25,890 bases of DNA from DASQLQ01 sp035629935. Lineage in GTDB: Bacteria; Actinomycetota; CADDZG01; WHSQ01. Positions within the stretch are counted from its first letter, which is position 1. Each line of letters opens with the position of its first letter. A program made the translations under genes and the position numbers. The stretch spans positions 1 through 25,890 of the forward strand of contig DASQLQ010000136.1 in NCBI GenBank assembly GCA_035629935.1. Reading direction: 5' to 3'. Positions 1 to 6,848 of the stretch are shown here, one piece after another. The notes beneath the pieces are model-generated. The model did not search any database. It saw nothing but the letters and a program-made list of their open reading frames with translations, and was not told where the DNA came from.

Positions 1-348
1 CTCGCTCCCACGGAGGTAAGGAACCGTCCTTGCCATGTCCATCGCCGGGATGTTCTCTGTGATCGCCACGATCACGTCGATTCCGCCATCGAAAGACTCG
101 ACGATCGCGTCGGCTGCGAAACGAGCCGGAACGAAGACCATCGAGGTGTTCGCACCTGTTTTGTCCACTGCATCGGCCACGGTGTTGAAGATCGGTACGC
201 CGTCGACATCCGAGCCGCCTTTGCCCGGCGTTACTCCGGCGACGAGCTTCGTCCCGTATTCCTTGTTGCGACCAGCGTGGAACGAACCCTCGCGACCGGT
301 CAGTCCTTGAACCACCAAACGTGTGTCGTTGTCGATAAGGATGGCCAT
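1..348 (-). CDS. sucD: Succinyl-CoA synthetase alpha subunit, N-terminal part (runs off window)
   Basis: First 116 codons of the ADP/GDP-forming succinate-CoA ligase alpha subunit, which with SucC interconverts succinyl-CoA and succinate with substrate-level phosphorylation. The visible part is the CoA-binding Rossmann domain: it begins MAILIDNDTRLVVQGLTG, then GREGSFHAGRNKEYGTKLV and AGVTPGKGG, the standard SucD N-terminus that binds CoA. The catalytic phosphohistidine region lies outside the window. The ATG (348-346) shares one base with the sucC TGA, so the two are translationally coupled in the order B12 subunit, sucC, sucD. No oddities are seen in the visible part. The family call is sure; completeness of the rest of the gene cannot be judged. 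Confidence 0.95.
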   Translation of the reverse strand, partial: MAILIDNDTRLVVQGLTGREGSFHAGRNKEYGTKLVAGVTPGKGGSDVDGVPIFNTVADAVDKTGANTSMVFVPARFAADAIVESFDGGIDVIVAITENIPAMDMARTVPYLRGSE

Positions 349-1529
349 CAGGCAGCACCACCCTTTGTTTGAGCGACCGCCGAGCCTGTCGCTTGCGACA
401 GCTCGACCGCTTTCTCGGCAGCGCCCAGCATCGTCTCCGCCGTAACCAGCTTCGGGTGCGGAGCGTCGGCCAGCATCTTGCGACCCTGCTCTGCGTTCGT
501 GCCGTCGAGACGGACCACGATCGGGACCTTCACGTCCAATCGGTTGAGCGCATCGATGATCCCCTCGGCAACGAGATCGCAACGAGTGATGCCACCGAAG
601 ATGTTGATCAACACGCTCTTGACCTCCGGATTCGAGGTGATGACCTCGAGAGCGCTGGAGAGAAGCTCGGCCCCCGCGCCTCCCCCGACGTCCAGAAAGT
701 TCGCAGGTTCGCCGCCGGCCGCCTTCACCACATCGAGGGTCGACATCACGAGACCGGCCCCGTTACCGATGATCCCGACGTCACCATCGAGCTTGATGAA
801 GTTGAGGCCCCGCTCCTTCGCGAAGCGCTCCTGCTCCGGGATCTCGTGTGCAGACTTCAGCTCGTCGAAGAAGGGATGTCGGTAGGCGGCAGATTCGTCG
901 AGGGACACCTTCGCGTCCAAAGCGACTACGCGGCCCTCGCCGGTCAGGATCAACGGGTTGACTTCGACCAGAGAAGCATCCAGCTCGACGAAGGCCTTGA
1001 ACAACTTGGGCAACAGAGCTATCGCATCCTTGCGAGCTGCCTCGGCGATCCCCGAACCGAACACCATCCGTCGTGCGTGGAAGTCCGACATACCGTAGAG
1101 AGGATCGATGTGGACGCGAGCTATCGCGTCGGGATCGGTCTCGGCTACTTCCTCGATGTCGATGCCGCCTTTAGCGCTCATCATGCCGAGGAACTTCCTC
1201 TCGGAACGGTCGAGAAGAAACGAGCAGTAGTACTCCTCTTTGATGTCGCCGGCGCGTTCGACGAGCACTCGCTTGACCGTGTGACCCTTGATATCCATCC
1301 CGAGGATCTTGTCGGCCATCTCACGCGCCTGTTCGGGAGAGTCGGCGAGTTGGATCCCTCCGGCCTTGCCGCGGCCCCCAACCTGCACCTGCGCCTTGAT
1401 CACGACCTTGCCCCCCAGCCCGCGTGCCGCTTCGGCTGCTTCCTCGGGGGTGGTTGCTACCCGTCCCTCGGGTACGGGCACGTCAAACTTCCTCAGGACT
1501 TCCTTACCTTGGTACTCGAATAGATCCAC
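348..1529 (-). CDS. sucC: Succinyl-CoA synthetase beta subunit
   Basis: ADP-forming succinate-CoA ligase beta subunit, a cytoplasmic TCA-cycle enzyme that pairs with SucD. At 393 aa it matches the usual length of about 390. The N-terminus MDLFEYQGKEVLRKFDVPVP and the segment VVIKAQVQVGGRGKAGGI are the typical ATP-grasp start. The region LDASLVEVNPLIL is the nucleotide/metal-binding part, and the C-terminal flavodoxin-like domain carries NIFGGITRCD. The start is GTG, preceded by a GAGGAG ribosome binding site in the 13-base gap after the upstream B12-binding gene, so the three minus-strand genes form one operon. A long open frame on the opposite strand is a GC-composition shadow. Confidence in function is very high. 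Confidence 0.97.
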   Translation of the reverse strand: MDLFEYQGKEVLRKFDVPVPEGRVATTPEEAAEAARGLGGKVVIKAQVQVGGRGKAGGIQLADSPEQAREMADKILGMDIKGHTVKRVLVERAGDIKEEYYCSFLLDRSERKFLGMMSAKGGIDIEEVAETDPDAIARVHIDPLYGMSDFHARRMVFGSGIAEAARKDAIALLPKLFKAFVELDASLVEVNPLILTGEGRVVALDAKVSLDESAAYRHPFFDELKSAHEIPEQERFAKERGLNFIKLDGDVGIIGNGAGLVMSTLDVVKAAGGEPANFLDVGGGAGAELLSSALEVITSNPEVKSVLINIFGGITRCDLVAEGIIDALNRLDVKVPIVVRLDGTNAEQGRKMLADAPHPKLVTAETMLGAAEKAVELSQATGSAVAQTKGGAA

Positions 1530-1542
1530 TAGAACTCCTCGC

Positions 1543-1959
1543 TCAGCTCGGTTGCCTGTCGGCGACGTGCTGGTTGACCCAATCGATGATCGTTTTCGTG
1601 GTGGCGCCGGGGGTGAAGATCTCTTCGATCCCGGACTCCTTCAACTGCGCGATGTCGACTTCGGGGATGATTCCCCCACCGAACACGACGATGTCGGTGC
1701 CACCTTGCTCTTTGAGGAGTTCCACAACTCGGGGGAACAGCGTCATGTGAGCCCCGGACAAGCAAGAAAGGCCGACCGCATCGACATCCTCTTGGATCGC
1801 GGCGGACGCGATCTGCTCGGGGGTCTGGTGAAGGCCCGTGTAGATGACCTCCATCCCCGCGTCCCGCAGGGCCCTTGCGACGACCTTGATCCCCCGGTCG
1901 TGCCCATCCAATCCGGGCTTTGCGACCAATATGCGTGCTCTTCCGCCTGACATGGTCAT
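1543..1959 (-). CDS. Cobalamin (B12)-binding subunit, methylmalonyl-CoA mutase C-terminal type
   Basis: A stand-alone 138-aa B12-binding domain like the C-terminal domain or small subunit of methylmalonyl-CoA mutase and related acyl-CoA mutases. The base-off, His-on DxHxxG motif is present as DGHDRG (residues 18-23), followed by the usual SxL (GLSCLSG) and GG (VVFGGGIIP) segments and GATT near the C-terminus. It would dock with a separate catalytic subunit, which is not in the window. It lies 13 bases upstream of sucC in the same direction; mutase makes or uses succinyl-CoA, so the context fits the methylmalonyl-CoA pathway. ATG codons exist at 1959 and 1953 and neither has a clear Shine-Dalgarno. 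Which mutase it serves (methylmalonyl-, ethylmalonyl- or isobutyryl-CoA) is not visible. Confidence 0.9.
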   Translation of the reverse strand: MTMSGGRARILVAKPGLDGHDRGIKVVARALRDAGMEVIYTGLHQTPEQIASAAIQEDVDAVGLSCLSGAHMTLFPRVVELLKEQGGTDIVVFGGGIIPEVDIAQLKESGIEEIFTPGATTKTIIDWVNQHVADRQPS

Positions 1960-1977
1960 CGAGACTAACCTGGCGCG

Positions 1978-3429
1978 ATGAGCCCGGCGGCGGAAGAACT
2001 AGTCGATCCCGGGATGTTCTCCGTGCAAGAAGACGGCCTGACGACCACCGATCCGATCCGGTTCCCCGATTACGCCGGAACCATCGAAAAGGCCAGCACA
2101 TCCTCGGGATCGGATGAATCGGTGACGGCCGGGTCGGCGCTGATCGGCGGACATCCGATCGAGCTCGCGATCTTCGATTTCGCTTTCCTCGGCGGGAGCA
2201 TGGGCGAGGTAGCCGGCGAACGCCTGGCACGCGCGATGGAACGGGCCGCCACCAGAGAAGTTCCTTTCGTTCTCCGGACCTCAACCGGCGGTGCGCGGAT
2301 GCAGGAAGGGATGAGGTCTCTCGTTCAGATGCCGAAGGCAGTCGTCGCACGACGGCGTCTGGCGGAAGCGCACAGTCCCTTCATCGCGGTGCTCGGCCAT
2401 CCATCGACGGGCGGGGTCCTCGCCGGCTTGGCCGTCTTGGCCGACATCCTCGTTGCCGAAGCAGACGCAACGATCGGGTTCGCCGGGCCGCGCCTGGTGG
2501 AGCAGGTGACGGGCGAATCGCCAAGCGGTCGCTCGCACACAGCCGCTACCGCATCCGCTCACGGCCTCGTCGACGATGTCGTAGCTCCCGGCGATGTTCG
2601 CACTTACTTGATCGCTGCCTTGGGGGTGCTCGCCGAGGACGACCCTCAACCCGTCAACGAAGAACCGAGCGGACAGGCGGAAACTCATCAGGACGCGTGG
2701 GAAACGGTGCAAGTCGCGCGCGCCGAGGGCCGGCCGTCGGGCGAGGAGGTCACTCGCGGTATGACGGAGGAGCTCATCATCCTGCGCGGCGACCGAGCGG
2801 GGACAGACGAAGGGGCTCTGTCGACCGCGCTCGTGCGCGTGCTCGGTCGTAAGGCGATGGTGCTGGCGCTGGATCGCCGCATCTCGCCGGGGCCGGGCGC
2901 GTTTCGAAAGGCACGACGTTGCTTACGCGTCGCCGAGAACCTCGGGGTGCCGGTCATCACGATGATCGATACGCGAGGAGCAGATCCGTCGTCGGCCTCG
3001 GAGAACACGGGGATCGCCTGGGCTATCGCGCGAACGACGGAAGCGCTGCTGACGACCAGCGTCCCCACGATCGCCGTCATCACCGGCGAAGGTGGCAGCG
3101 GCGGAGCCCTCGCCCTGGCCTCCGCCGACCGTGTTCTGGCTTACGAGCAGTCGATCTTCTCGGTGATAGGCCCGGAGCTGGCGGCCACGATCCTGTGGCG
3201 CGACGCCGGTCGGGCCGCCGAAGCGTCCCGGCTCCTCCACCTGACGGGGCCCGACCTCCTCGATCTGGGGATAGCCGACGCGCTGATACCCGAGCCTCTC
3301 GAACCCGCGCGCCTGGCCTCCACGCTCGCCTATCATCTCGACGACCTAGCATCACTCTCAACGAGCGAACTGCTCGAACACAGGATGAAGCGGTGGAGAA
3401 ACGATGGGCACAGACAAACGAGCACGTAA
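1978..3429 (+). CDS. Fused acetyl-CoA carboxylase carboxyltransferase (AccD-AccA type), no zinc finger
   Basis: Carboxyltransferase that moves CO2 from carboxybiotin to acetyl-CoA (possibly another acyl-CoA). Two crotonase-fold halves are visible in one 483-aa chain. The AccD-like half covers residues 25-215: TDPIRFPDYAGTIEKA, FAFLGGSMG, TSTGGARMQEG and IGFAGPRLVEQ. The AccA-like half covers about 245-470: PGAFRKARRCLRVAENLGVPV, GEGGSGGALALASADRV and a C-terminal helix ending HRMKRW. The four-cysteine zinc ribbon that starts bacterial AccD is absent. The gene is divergent from the B12 subunit with only 18 bases between starts, and neither has a clear ribosome site; an in-frame ATG at 2014 is an alternative start. 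It overlaps the next gene by 26 bases. A propionyl-CoA-type enzyme is less likely given the beta-alpha order and AccA features. Confidence 0.85.
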   Translation: MSPAAEELVDPGMFSVQEDGLTTTDPIRFPDYAGTIEKASTSSGSDESVTAGSALIGGHPIELAIFDFAFLGGSMGEVAGERLARAMERAATREVPFVLRTSTGGARMQEGMRSLVQMPKAVVARRRLAEAHSPFIAVLGHPSTGGVLAGLAVLADILVAEADATIGFAGPRLVEQVTGESPSGRSHTAATASAHGLVDDVVAPGDVRTYLIAALGVLAEDDPQPVNEEPSGQAETHQDAWETVQVARAEGRPSGEEVTRGMTEELIILRGDRAGTDEGALSTALVRVLGRKAMVLALDRRISPGPGAFRKARRCLRVAENLGVPVITMIDTRGADPSSASENTGIAWAIARTTEALLTTSVPTIAVITGEGGSGGALALASADRVLAYEQSIFSVIGPELAATILWRDAGRAAEASRLLHLTGPDLLDLGIADALIPEPLEPARLASTLAYHLDDLASLSTSELLEHRMKRWRNDGHRQTST

Positions 3430-4198
3430 GCGAGATGCACGGGCCGCCCGCGAGGAGGCCCTGGCAAAGCGACGCAACCAGCGTTTGATCGCGGTCGGCG
3501 TCGTGATCCTCGTGATCGTGGGAATGGCGTTCTTCGCCTCGACGAGGGAAGACGGCGGGGACAAGCCCGACACCCCTGCGGCCGACGCCACGGACGCAGC
3601 CGCAGAAGAGGGCGCAGCTGCATGCGGTGCAGAGGTACCCGTGACGTCCGAAGCAAAGGGATACGACGCCCCGCCCGAGATGGCACTCGTGGAGGGGGTC
3701 GACTACTCGGCCGTGATCCACACATCGTGCGGCGACATCAGCCTCGACTTGCTCGAGGACGATGCCCCGATAACCGTGAACAACTTCGTGTTCCTCGCAC
3801 GGGAGGGTTTCTACGACGGGCTCACATGGCACCGGATCGTCAGCAACTTCGTCATCCAGGGCGGTGACCCCGACGGTACGGGGATGGGTGGCCCCGGCTA
3901 CCAGTTCGAAGACGAGCTCCCGAAGAAGGCGAACGACTACACCTACGGCGCGGTGGCGATGGCCAACTCCGGACCGAACACGAACGGGAGTCAGTTCTTC
4001 ATCGTCGTGCACGAGCCGGTCGGCAAGCCGGCCGGGCTCCAGGCTCTCTACAGCTTGTTCGGCAAGGCCGACGAGGAGTCGTTCGAGACGATCGGCGAGA
4101 TCGCAAAGGTGGAAACCCTCGGCGGCAACGACCCCGCGCAAGCCGACCGACCGGTGACACCGGTCTACATCGAGTCGATCGAGATCCTGGAGAACTAG
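3404..4198 (+). CDS. Membrane-anchored cyclophilin-type peptidyl-prolyl isomerase
   Basis: A 264-aa protein with a short basic cytoplasmic head (residues 1-26), one membrane helix (about 27-46, LIAVGVVILVIVGMAFFAS), an Asp/Ala-rich linker, and an extracytoplasmic cyclophilin domain (about 104-264). The isomerase signature is clear: FYDGLTWHRIVSNFVIQGGD, the GYQFEDE segment, AMANSGPNTNGSQFFI and the final strand of the fold. It would speed prolyl isomerisation of exported proteins. The ATG at 3404 has a GGAG site six bases ahead and lies inside the 3' end of the carboxyltransferase gene in another frame, so the two are likely co-transcribed. An IS element follows downstream. Confidence 0.93.
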   Translation: MGTDKRARKRDARAAREEALAKRRNQRLIAVGVVILVIVGMAFFASTREDGGDKPDTPAADATDAAAEEGAAACGAEVPVTSEAKGYDAPPEMALVEGVDYSAVIHTSCGDISLDLLEDDAPITVNNFVFLAREGFYDGLTWHRIVSNFVIQGGDPDGTGMGGPGYQFEDELPKKANDYTYGAVAMANSGPNTNGSQFFIVVHEPVGKPAGLQALYSLFGKADEESFETIGEIAKVETLGGNDPAQADRPVTPVYIESIEILEN

Positions 4199-4207
4199 CC
4201 GCCACCT

Positions 4208-4305
4208 GTTCTTTGCTCACATCCGGGTAATCGCGCCAACCGTTCTTTGTTCACATGCGGGCGATTTCAAAACCCCAAATCGCCCGCATGACTTGAACAA
4301 AGAAC
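4208..4305. repeat. Three copies of a 24-bp repeat (two direct, one inverted) forming a long hairpin
   Basis: GTTCTTTGCTCACATCCGGG at 4208 is repeated 34 bases later at 4242 as GTTCTTTGTTCACATGCGGG; over 24 positions four differ. The second copy (4242-4267) is then inverted at 4277-4305, with only a three-base bulge and a nine-base loop, giving a 26-bp hairpin. It lies between the cyclophilin stop and the left end of the IS1595 element. It could act as a terminator-like structure, but there is no T-run. The spacing and TGT start look more like internal repeats at a transposon end (as in IS21-type elements) or a mobile palindrome. The identity is not established. Confidence 0.7.
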
Positions 4306-4311
4306 TGATAA

Positions 4312-4349
4312 CTAGTCCTAAAGGGGGGGTTATCTACTTGACACAAGGT
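4312..4349 (+). repeat. Left terminal inverted repeat of the IS1595-family element
   Basis: Begins CTAGTCCTAAAGGGGGGGTT and ends CACAAGGT. It pairs with the reverse complement of 6475-6512, with mismatches at repeat positions 9, 10, 24, 25 and 31. A run of seven G is shared by both ends. A TTGACA hexamer (4338-4343) lies inside it. Confidence 0.85.
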
Positions 4350-4366
4350 ATCAGGCCTGCTTAGAT
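4338..4366 (+). promoter_or_regulatory. Possible inward promoter in the left IS end
   Basis: TTGACA (4338-4343), a 17-base spacer, then TTAGAT (4361-4366). The -35 box is perfect but the -10 is weak. It would read inward to the transposase about 150 bases downstream, through the antisense strand of the small basic ORF. Confidence 0.3.
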
Positions 4367-4506
4367 GGGGGTATGCGAGGCATAACAGCAGGTGGATGGG
4401 CCTTTTCAGCTTCTTCCTTAGCCTTCTCAACAATTTTCTTAGGGAACAGTTTTCGGATTGCTTCGTCCGTTGTCAGGTCTGACGCCGGTTTCTTCTTCCT
4501 AGGCAA
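4351..4506 (-). CDS. Small basic protein of the IS element (51 aa)
   Basis: A 51-aa ORF starting at TTG (4506-4504) with GGGAGG five bases ahead on the minus strand. The product starts PRKKKPASDLTTDEAIRKLF, then PKKIVEKAKEEAEKAH, and ends in a proline-rich tail. It is highly charged and predicted to be one or two helices, with no cysteines or membrane segment. Its start lies 12 bases from the transposase GTG on the other strand, so the two 5' ends face each other. I recall similar LTTDEAIRKLFPKK-type short proteins next to transposases, but cannot name a function; a nucleic-acid-binding accessory or regulator of transposition is a guess. Confidence 0.6.
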   Translation of the reverse strand: MPRKKKPASDLTTDEAIRKLFPKKIVEKAKEEAEKAHPPAVMPRIPPSKQA

Positions 4507-4518
4507 GGGGGCCTCCCT

Positions 4519-5502
4519 GTGACGACTGCCAAGCACAACACCAAGGTGAACGCTCACGGGAAGCACCAGATGAACCTTCCGAAGCTGATCGAGAACTTCG
4601 GCTCTGAGGACAAGTGCCACGACTACCTAGAAGAACTCCGCTGGCCCGATGGTGTGACTTGCCCGCGATGTGAGTCCAAGAAGATTTCACGGATAAGCAA
4701 GCGTCGGCAGTTCGATTGCGACTCATGCCGCTACCAGTTCTCTGTTCGTGCGGGCACGATCTTTCACGACTCCCATCTTCCCATCTGGAAGTGGTTCCTT
4801 GCCGTTTACCTGATGTGCGAATCGAAGAAAGGCATCAGCGCGAACCAACTCAAGAGGACGCTCGCGGTTTCGTACAAAACGGCTTGGTATCTCTGTCACC
4901 GCATCCGCCACGCGATGCGCGACGACTCCCCCGATCTGCTTGAGGGAATCATCGAAGTGGACGAAACCTATATCGGTGGCAAGGCCAAGAACCGTCACGT
5001 TAATGAGCGTGCGAAAAGAAGGGGCGAGCGTCAGGGCAAGGGTGGCGGACTCTCTGACAAAACGATGGTCATGGGTGCGATTGCTCGCGACGGTGACATT
5101 CGGCTCAAGATAGGCCCGAAGGCCACTGAGGTAATCCTTGAGGCGTTCATCCGCTCCGCTGTTGACCCCGACGAAGCAGAGAAGATCATCACCGACGCAC
5201 ATAAGGCTTACGCGGGCCTCAAGCACGGTGACGCTAAACACGAATCGGTTGACCACTCCGCGGATGAATGGGTGCGTGGTGACGCTCACACCAACACCGT
5301 GGAATCGGCCTGGAGCCTGCTCAAGCGGTCCATCATCGGTAGCTACCACCAACTCTCTGAGAAACACCTGGAGGCGTACCTGGATGAGTTTTCGTTCCGG
5401 TTCAACAACCGCAACAACCCGTGGCTGTTCCGAGACACCATGCTGAAACTGATCACTGAAGACCCGATGACGTACAAGGAACTCACTGCACAACGGGAGT
5501 AA
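4519..5502 (+). CDS. IS1595-family (ISXO2-like) transposase
   Basis: A 327-aa DDE-type transposase. The N-terminal zinc ribbon has CPRCESKK (CxxC) and CDSCRYQF (CxxC), followed by the family segment VRAGTIFHDSHLPIWKWF. The catalytic ISXO2-like domain shows EVDETYIGGK (first acidic residue), IITDAHKAY (second) and HTNTVESAWSLLKRSI (Asn/Lys region), ending DEFSFRFNNR. GTG at 4519 has AAGGGGG seven bases ahead; the alternative ATG at 4571 (MNLPKLIENFG) has GGGAAG ahead and begins exactly where many family members do, so the start is unsettled. All motifs are intact, so the enzyme looks active. Its 3' end overlaps the convergent passenger gene by 20 bases. Confidence 0.93.
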   Translation: MTTAKHNTKVNAHGKHQMNLPKLIENFGSEDKCHDYLEELRWPDGVTCPRCESKKISRISKRRQFDCDSCRYQFSVRAGTIFHDSHLPIWKWFLAVYLMCESKKGISANQLKRTLAVSYKTAWYLCHRIRHAMRDDSPDLLEGIIEVDETYIGGKAKNRHVNERAKRRGERQGKGGGLSDKTMVMGAIARDGDIRLKIGPKATEVILEAFIRSAVDPDEAEKIITDAHKAYAGLKHGDAKHESVDHSADEWVRGDAHTNTVESAWSLLKRSIIGSYHQLSEKHLEAYLDEFSFRFNNRNNPWLFRDTMLKLITEDPMTYKELTAQRE

Positions 5503-6421
5503 TCAGCGGTGGGGATGGTGCAACGTTACGAATCTTGAAGGTCTGCCTAACTGGTTCGGCATTTTCCACCAAAGCTTCCACAACAATTTCTATCGAATTC
5601 ATAAATTCCTGTGCCCGACCCTCGTAATGGAAGCCGCGTGACCCGGCTGCCGATCTAACGATGAAGGCCCGGTAGAGCAAAACGTCACCCTCATCTCCGT
5701 GAGCGAGAGTCATCGTGAAGGACTCATGTGGGGCCCATGGAAGTCGATATGGGAAAGGCGGGGCTATGTTTTTCTGATGGGGAGGATTCATTCCGCTTAT
5801 CCGTACCTCGACATTCTGGGCCGACACCTGCGGAGACTTGTTATAGATACGGAGGTATTGCTCGACGCACTCGCATCTTCCATCCGGGGCTAGCTCAACC
5901 AAGAACAGGTCGTCGCGCCCAGACAGTTGAGCGATTCGCTCACTAGGCACTCGGTGGGTCTCGGTTGCTTGGACACCTACGGCAATCGCTAGTTCGGGGG
6001 GGCCATATCGATAGGACGGTGTGTCCTTCAAGGCCACATGTAGTTCTTTGATGGTGTCGTCCTTCGTCTCTGAAGCAACAACGGGCGCTTGGACGACACT
6101 CTTAGCAAAGACAAGCGCTATGTAGAGCACAAAAACAAGAAGTCCTAAAGCTATTTCGTCCATATCAATCCGCTCATGGGTGACAGCAAATGAGTAGGCA
6201 ACTCGTAAGGTGCCCGCGGCCGTGCCCAGTCCAAGGGCAAGAAGAATCTGCTTACGATCCAAGTGAGCGCGAGCGGCTTCCTTGGCGTCCTTCCAGATCG
6301 CCTTGTAATAGGCCACGTTGTTAGGAGTCCGTCCCAAAACCACAAGCGCGACCGCGACCGAACCGGCAGCCGCGAGCACGATCCGGCTCCACTGAGAAAT
6401 AGTTTCCAGAACCGCTTGCAC
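5483..6421 (-). CDS. Passenger membrane protein of the IS1595 element, unknown function
   Basis: A protein of about 312 aa not recognised as a known family. It has three predicted N-terminal membrane helices (around IVLAAAGSVAVALVVLG, ILLALGLGTAAGTLRVAYSFAV and IALGLLVFVLYIALVFA). A soluble C-terminal half follows, with a beta-rich look: QYLRIYNKSPQVSAQNVEVRISG, then a stretch typical of an Ig-like or immunoglobulin-fold sensor domain. The GTG at 6421 follows an AAAGGGGG stretch; an upstream TTG at 6451 without a ribosome site is also in frame. It lies wholly inside the terminal repeats and ends tail-to-tail with the transposase, so it moves with the element. IS1595 members are known to carry passenger genes. 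Base composition is lower in GC than the chromosome. Confidence 0.75.
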   Translation of the reverse strand: MQAVLETISQWSRIVLAAAGSVAVALVVLGRTPNNVAYYKAIWKDAKEAARAHLDRKQILLALGLGTAAGTLRVAYSFAVTHERIDMDEIALGLLVFVLYIALVFAKSVVQAPVVASETKDDTIKELHVALKDTPSYRYGPPELAIAVGVQATETHRVPSERIAQLSGRDDLFLVELAPDGRCECVEQYLRIYNKSPQVSAQNVEVRISGMNPPHQKNIAPPFPYRLPWAPHESFTMTLAHGDEGDVLLYRAFIVRSAAGSRGFHYEGRAQEFMNSIEIVVEALVENAEPVRQTFKIRNVAPSPPLITPVVQ

Positions 6422-6474
6422 GGGTGGTGCCCCCTTTGGGATAGACAACAAATCATCCCATAAGGGATGCCATC

Positions 6475-6512
6475 ACCTTGTATCAAGGTGATAACCCCCC
6501 CTAAAGGACTAG
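6475..6512 (-). repeat. Right terminal inverted repeat of the IS1595-family element
   Basis: On the minus strand it reads CTAGTCCTTTAGGGGGGGTT and ends TACAAGGT, matching the left end over 38 positions with five mismatches. It lies about 140 bases upstream of the Flp pilin start, so the insertion probably sits close to the promoter of the pilus operon. Confidence 0.85.
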
Positions 6513-6529
6513 AGACTCTTTGCCGATAG

Positions 6530-6547
6530 CTAGTCACACATGACTAG
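6530..6547. repeat. Short inverted repeat upstream of the pilus operon
   Basis: CTAGTCA-CACA-TGACTAG, a perfect 7-bp inverted repeat 17 bases outside the right IS end and 104 bases before the pilin start. It may be a regulator site for the pilus operon. The ACTAG core recurs at the IS end and at about 6622. Confidence 0.45.
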
Positions 6548-6650
6548 TACATCGAACGCTCGACTCACGAACATCACTGCGCCGACGGCGCGTCTTCTCA
6601 CCACCAACCCCAATGACTCTTCGACTAGCTGGGCGAAAGGAGGTGTACAG

Positions 6651-6836
6651 ATGTTCCACGGTCTTTCCCGCTGGGTGGTTAGCCAGATGCACGCGCTTAG
6701 CAATGAGCGCGGTGCGACCGCAGTGGAGTACGGGCTGATGGTAGCTCTGATCGCAGCGATCATCGTCGCTGTCGTCGCTCTGCTGGGCGAGCAGATCCAA
6801 GCCGCGTTCCAGACGGTTGTAGACGCTCTCCCGTAA
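6651..6836 (+). CDS. Flp-type (type IVb) pilin
   Basis: A 61-aa Flp pilin, the structural subunit of Tad pili. The short leader ends in NERG, followed by ATAVEYGLMVALIAAIIVAVV: this is the prepilin-peptidase site G|ATAVEYG with the essential Glu5 and Tyr6, then a single hydrophobic helix that packs in the fibre core. The start was chosen at 6651 because AAAGGAGGT lies just ahead; an open frame extending to 6540 has no such site. It is first in an eight-gene Tad operon and is followed by a strong hairpin. The prepilin peptidase (TadV/CpaA) is not in this window. Confidence 0.94.
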   Translation: MFHGLSRWVVSQMHALSNERGATAVEYGLMVALIAAIIVAVVALLGEQIQAAFQTVVDALP

Positions 6837-6848
6837 CCAAACCCTGCA

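Larger units (their letters stand above)
4312..6512 (+). mobile_element. IS1595-family insertion element with passenger gene
   Basis: A 2.2-kb element bounded by 38-bp imperfect terminal inverted repeats (4312-4349 and 6475-6512, five mismatches). It holds an ISXO2-type transposase (plus), a 51-aa basic ORF (minus, next to the left end) and a 312-aa membrane-protein gene (minus) that fills the right half. The interior is visibly richer in A/T than the flanking chromosome. It sits between the cyclophilin gene and the Tad pilus operon. An exact 8-bp target duplication, expected for this family, was not found; left flank and TIR AACTAGTC and right GACTAGAG share only ACTAG, so the outermost TIR bases are uncertain by several nucleotides. 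Confidence 0.88.

Noticed and set aside
369..1523. Long open frame on the plus strand opposite sucC
   Set aside because: High-GC antisense shadow; product shows no family motif, and sucC is certain on the other strand.
2014..2016. Alternative ATG start of the carboxyltransferase
   Set aside because: No ribosome site, and residues 8-13 upstream already resemble the family segment before FPDYAG; kept only as a possibility.
4304..6520. Exact 8-bp target site duplication around the first IS
   Set aside because: Flanks share only ACTAG in register; no exact repeat found, either because of sequence decay or because the true ends lie a few bases away.
6540..6650. Upstream extension of the Flp pilin frame
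   Set aside because: No ribosome site and would give an over-long leader, while AAAGGAGGT precedes the ATG at 6651.
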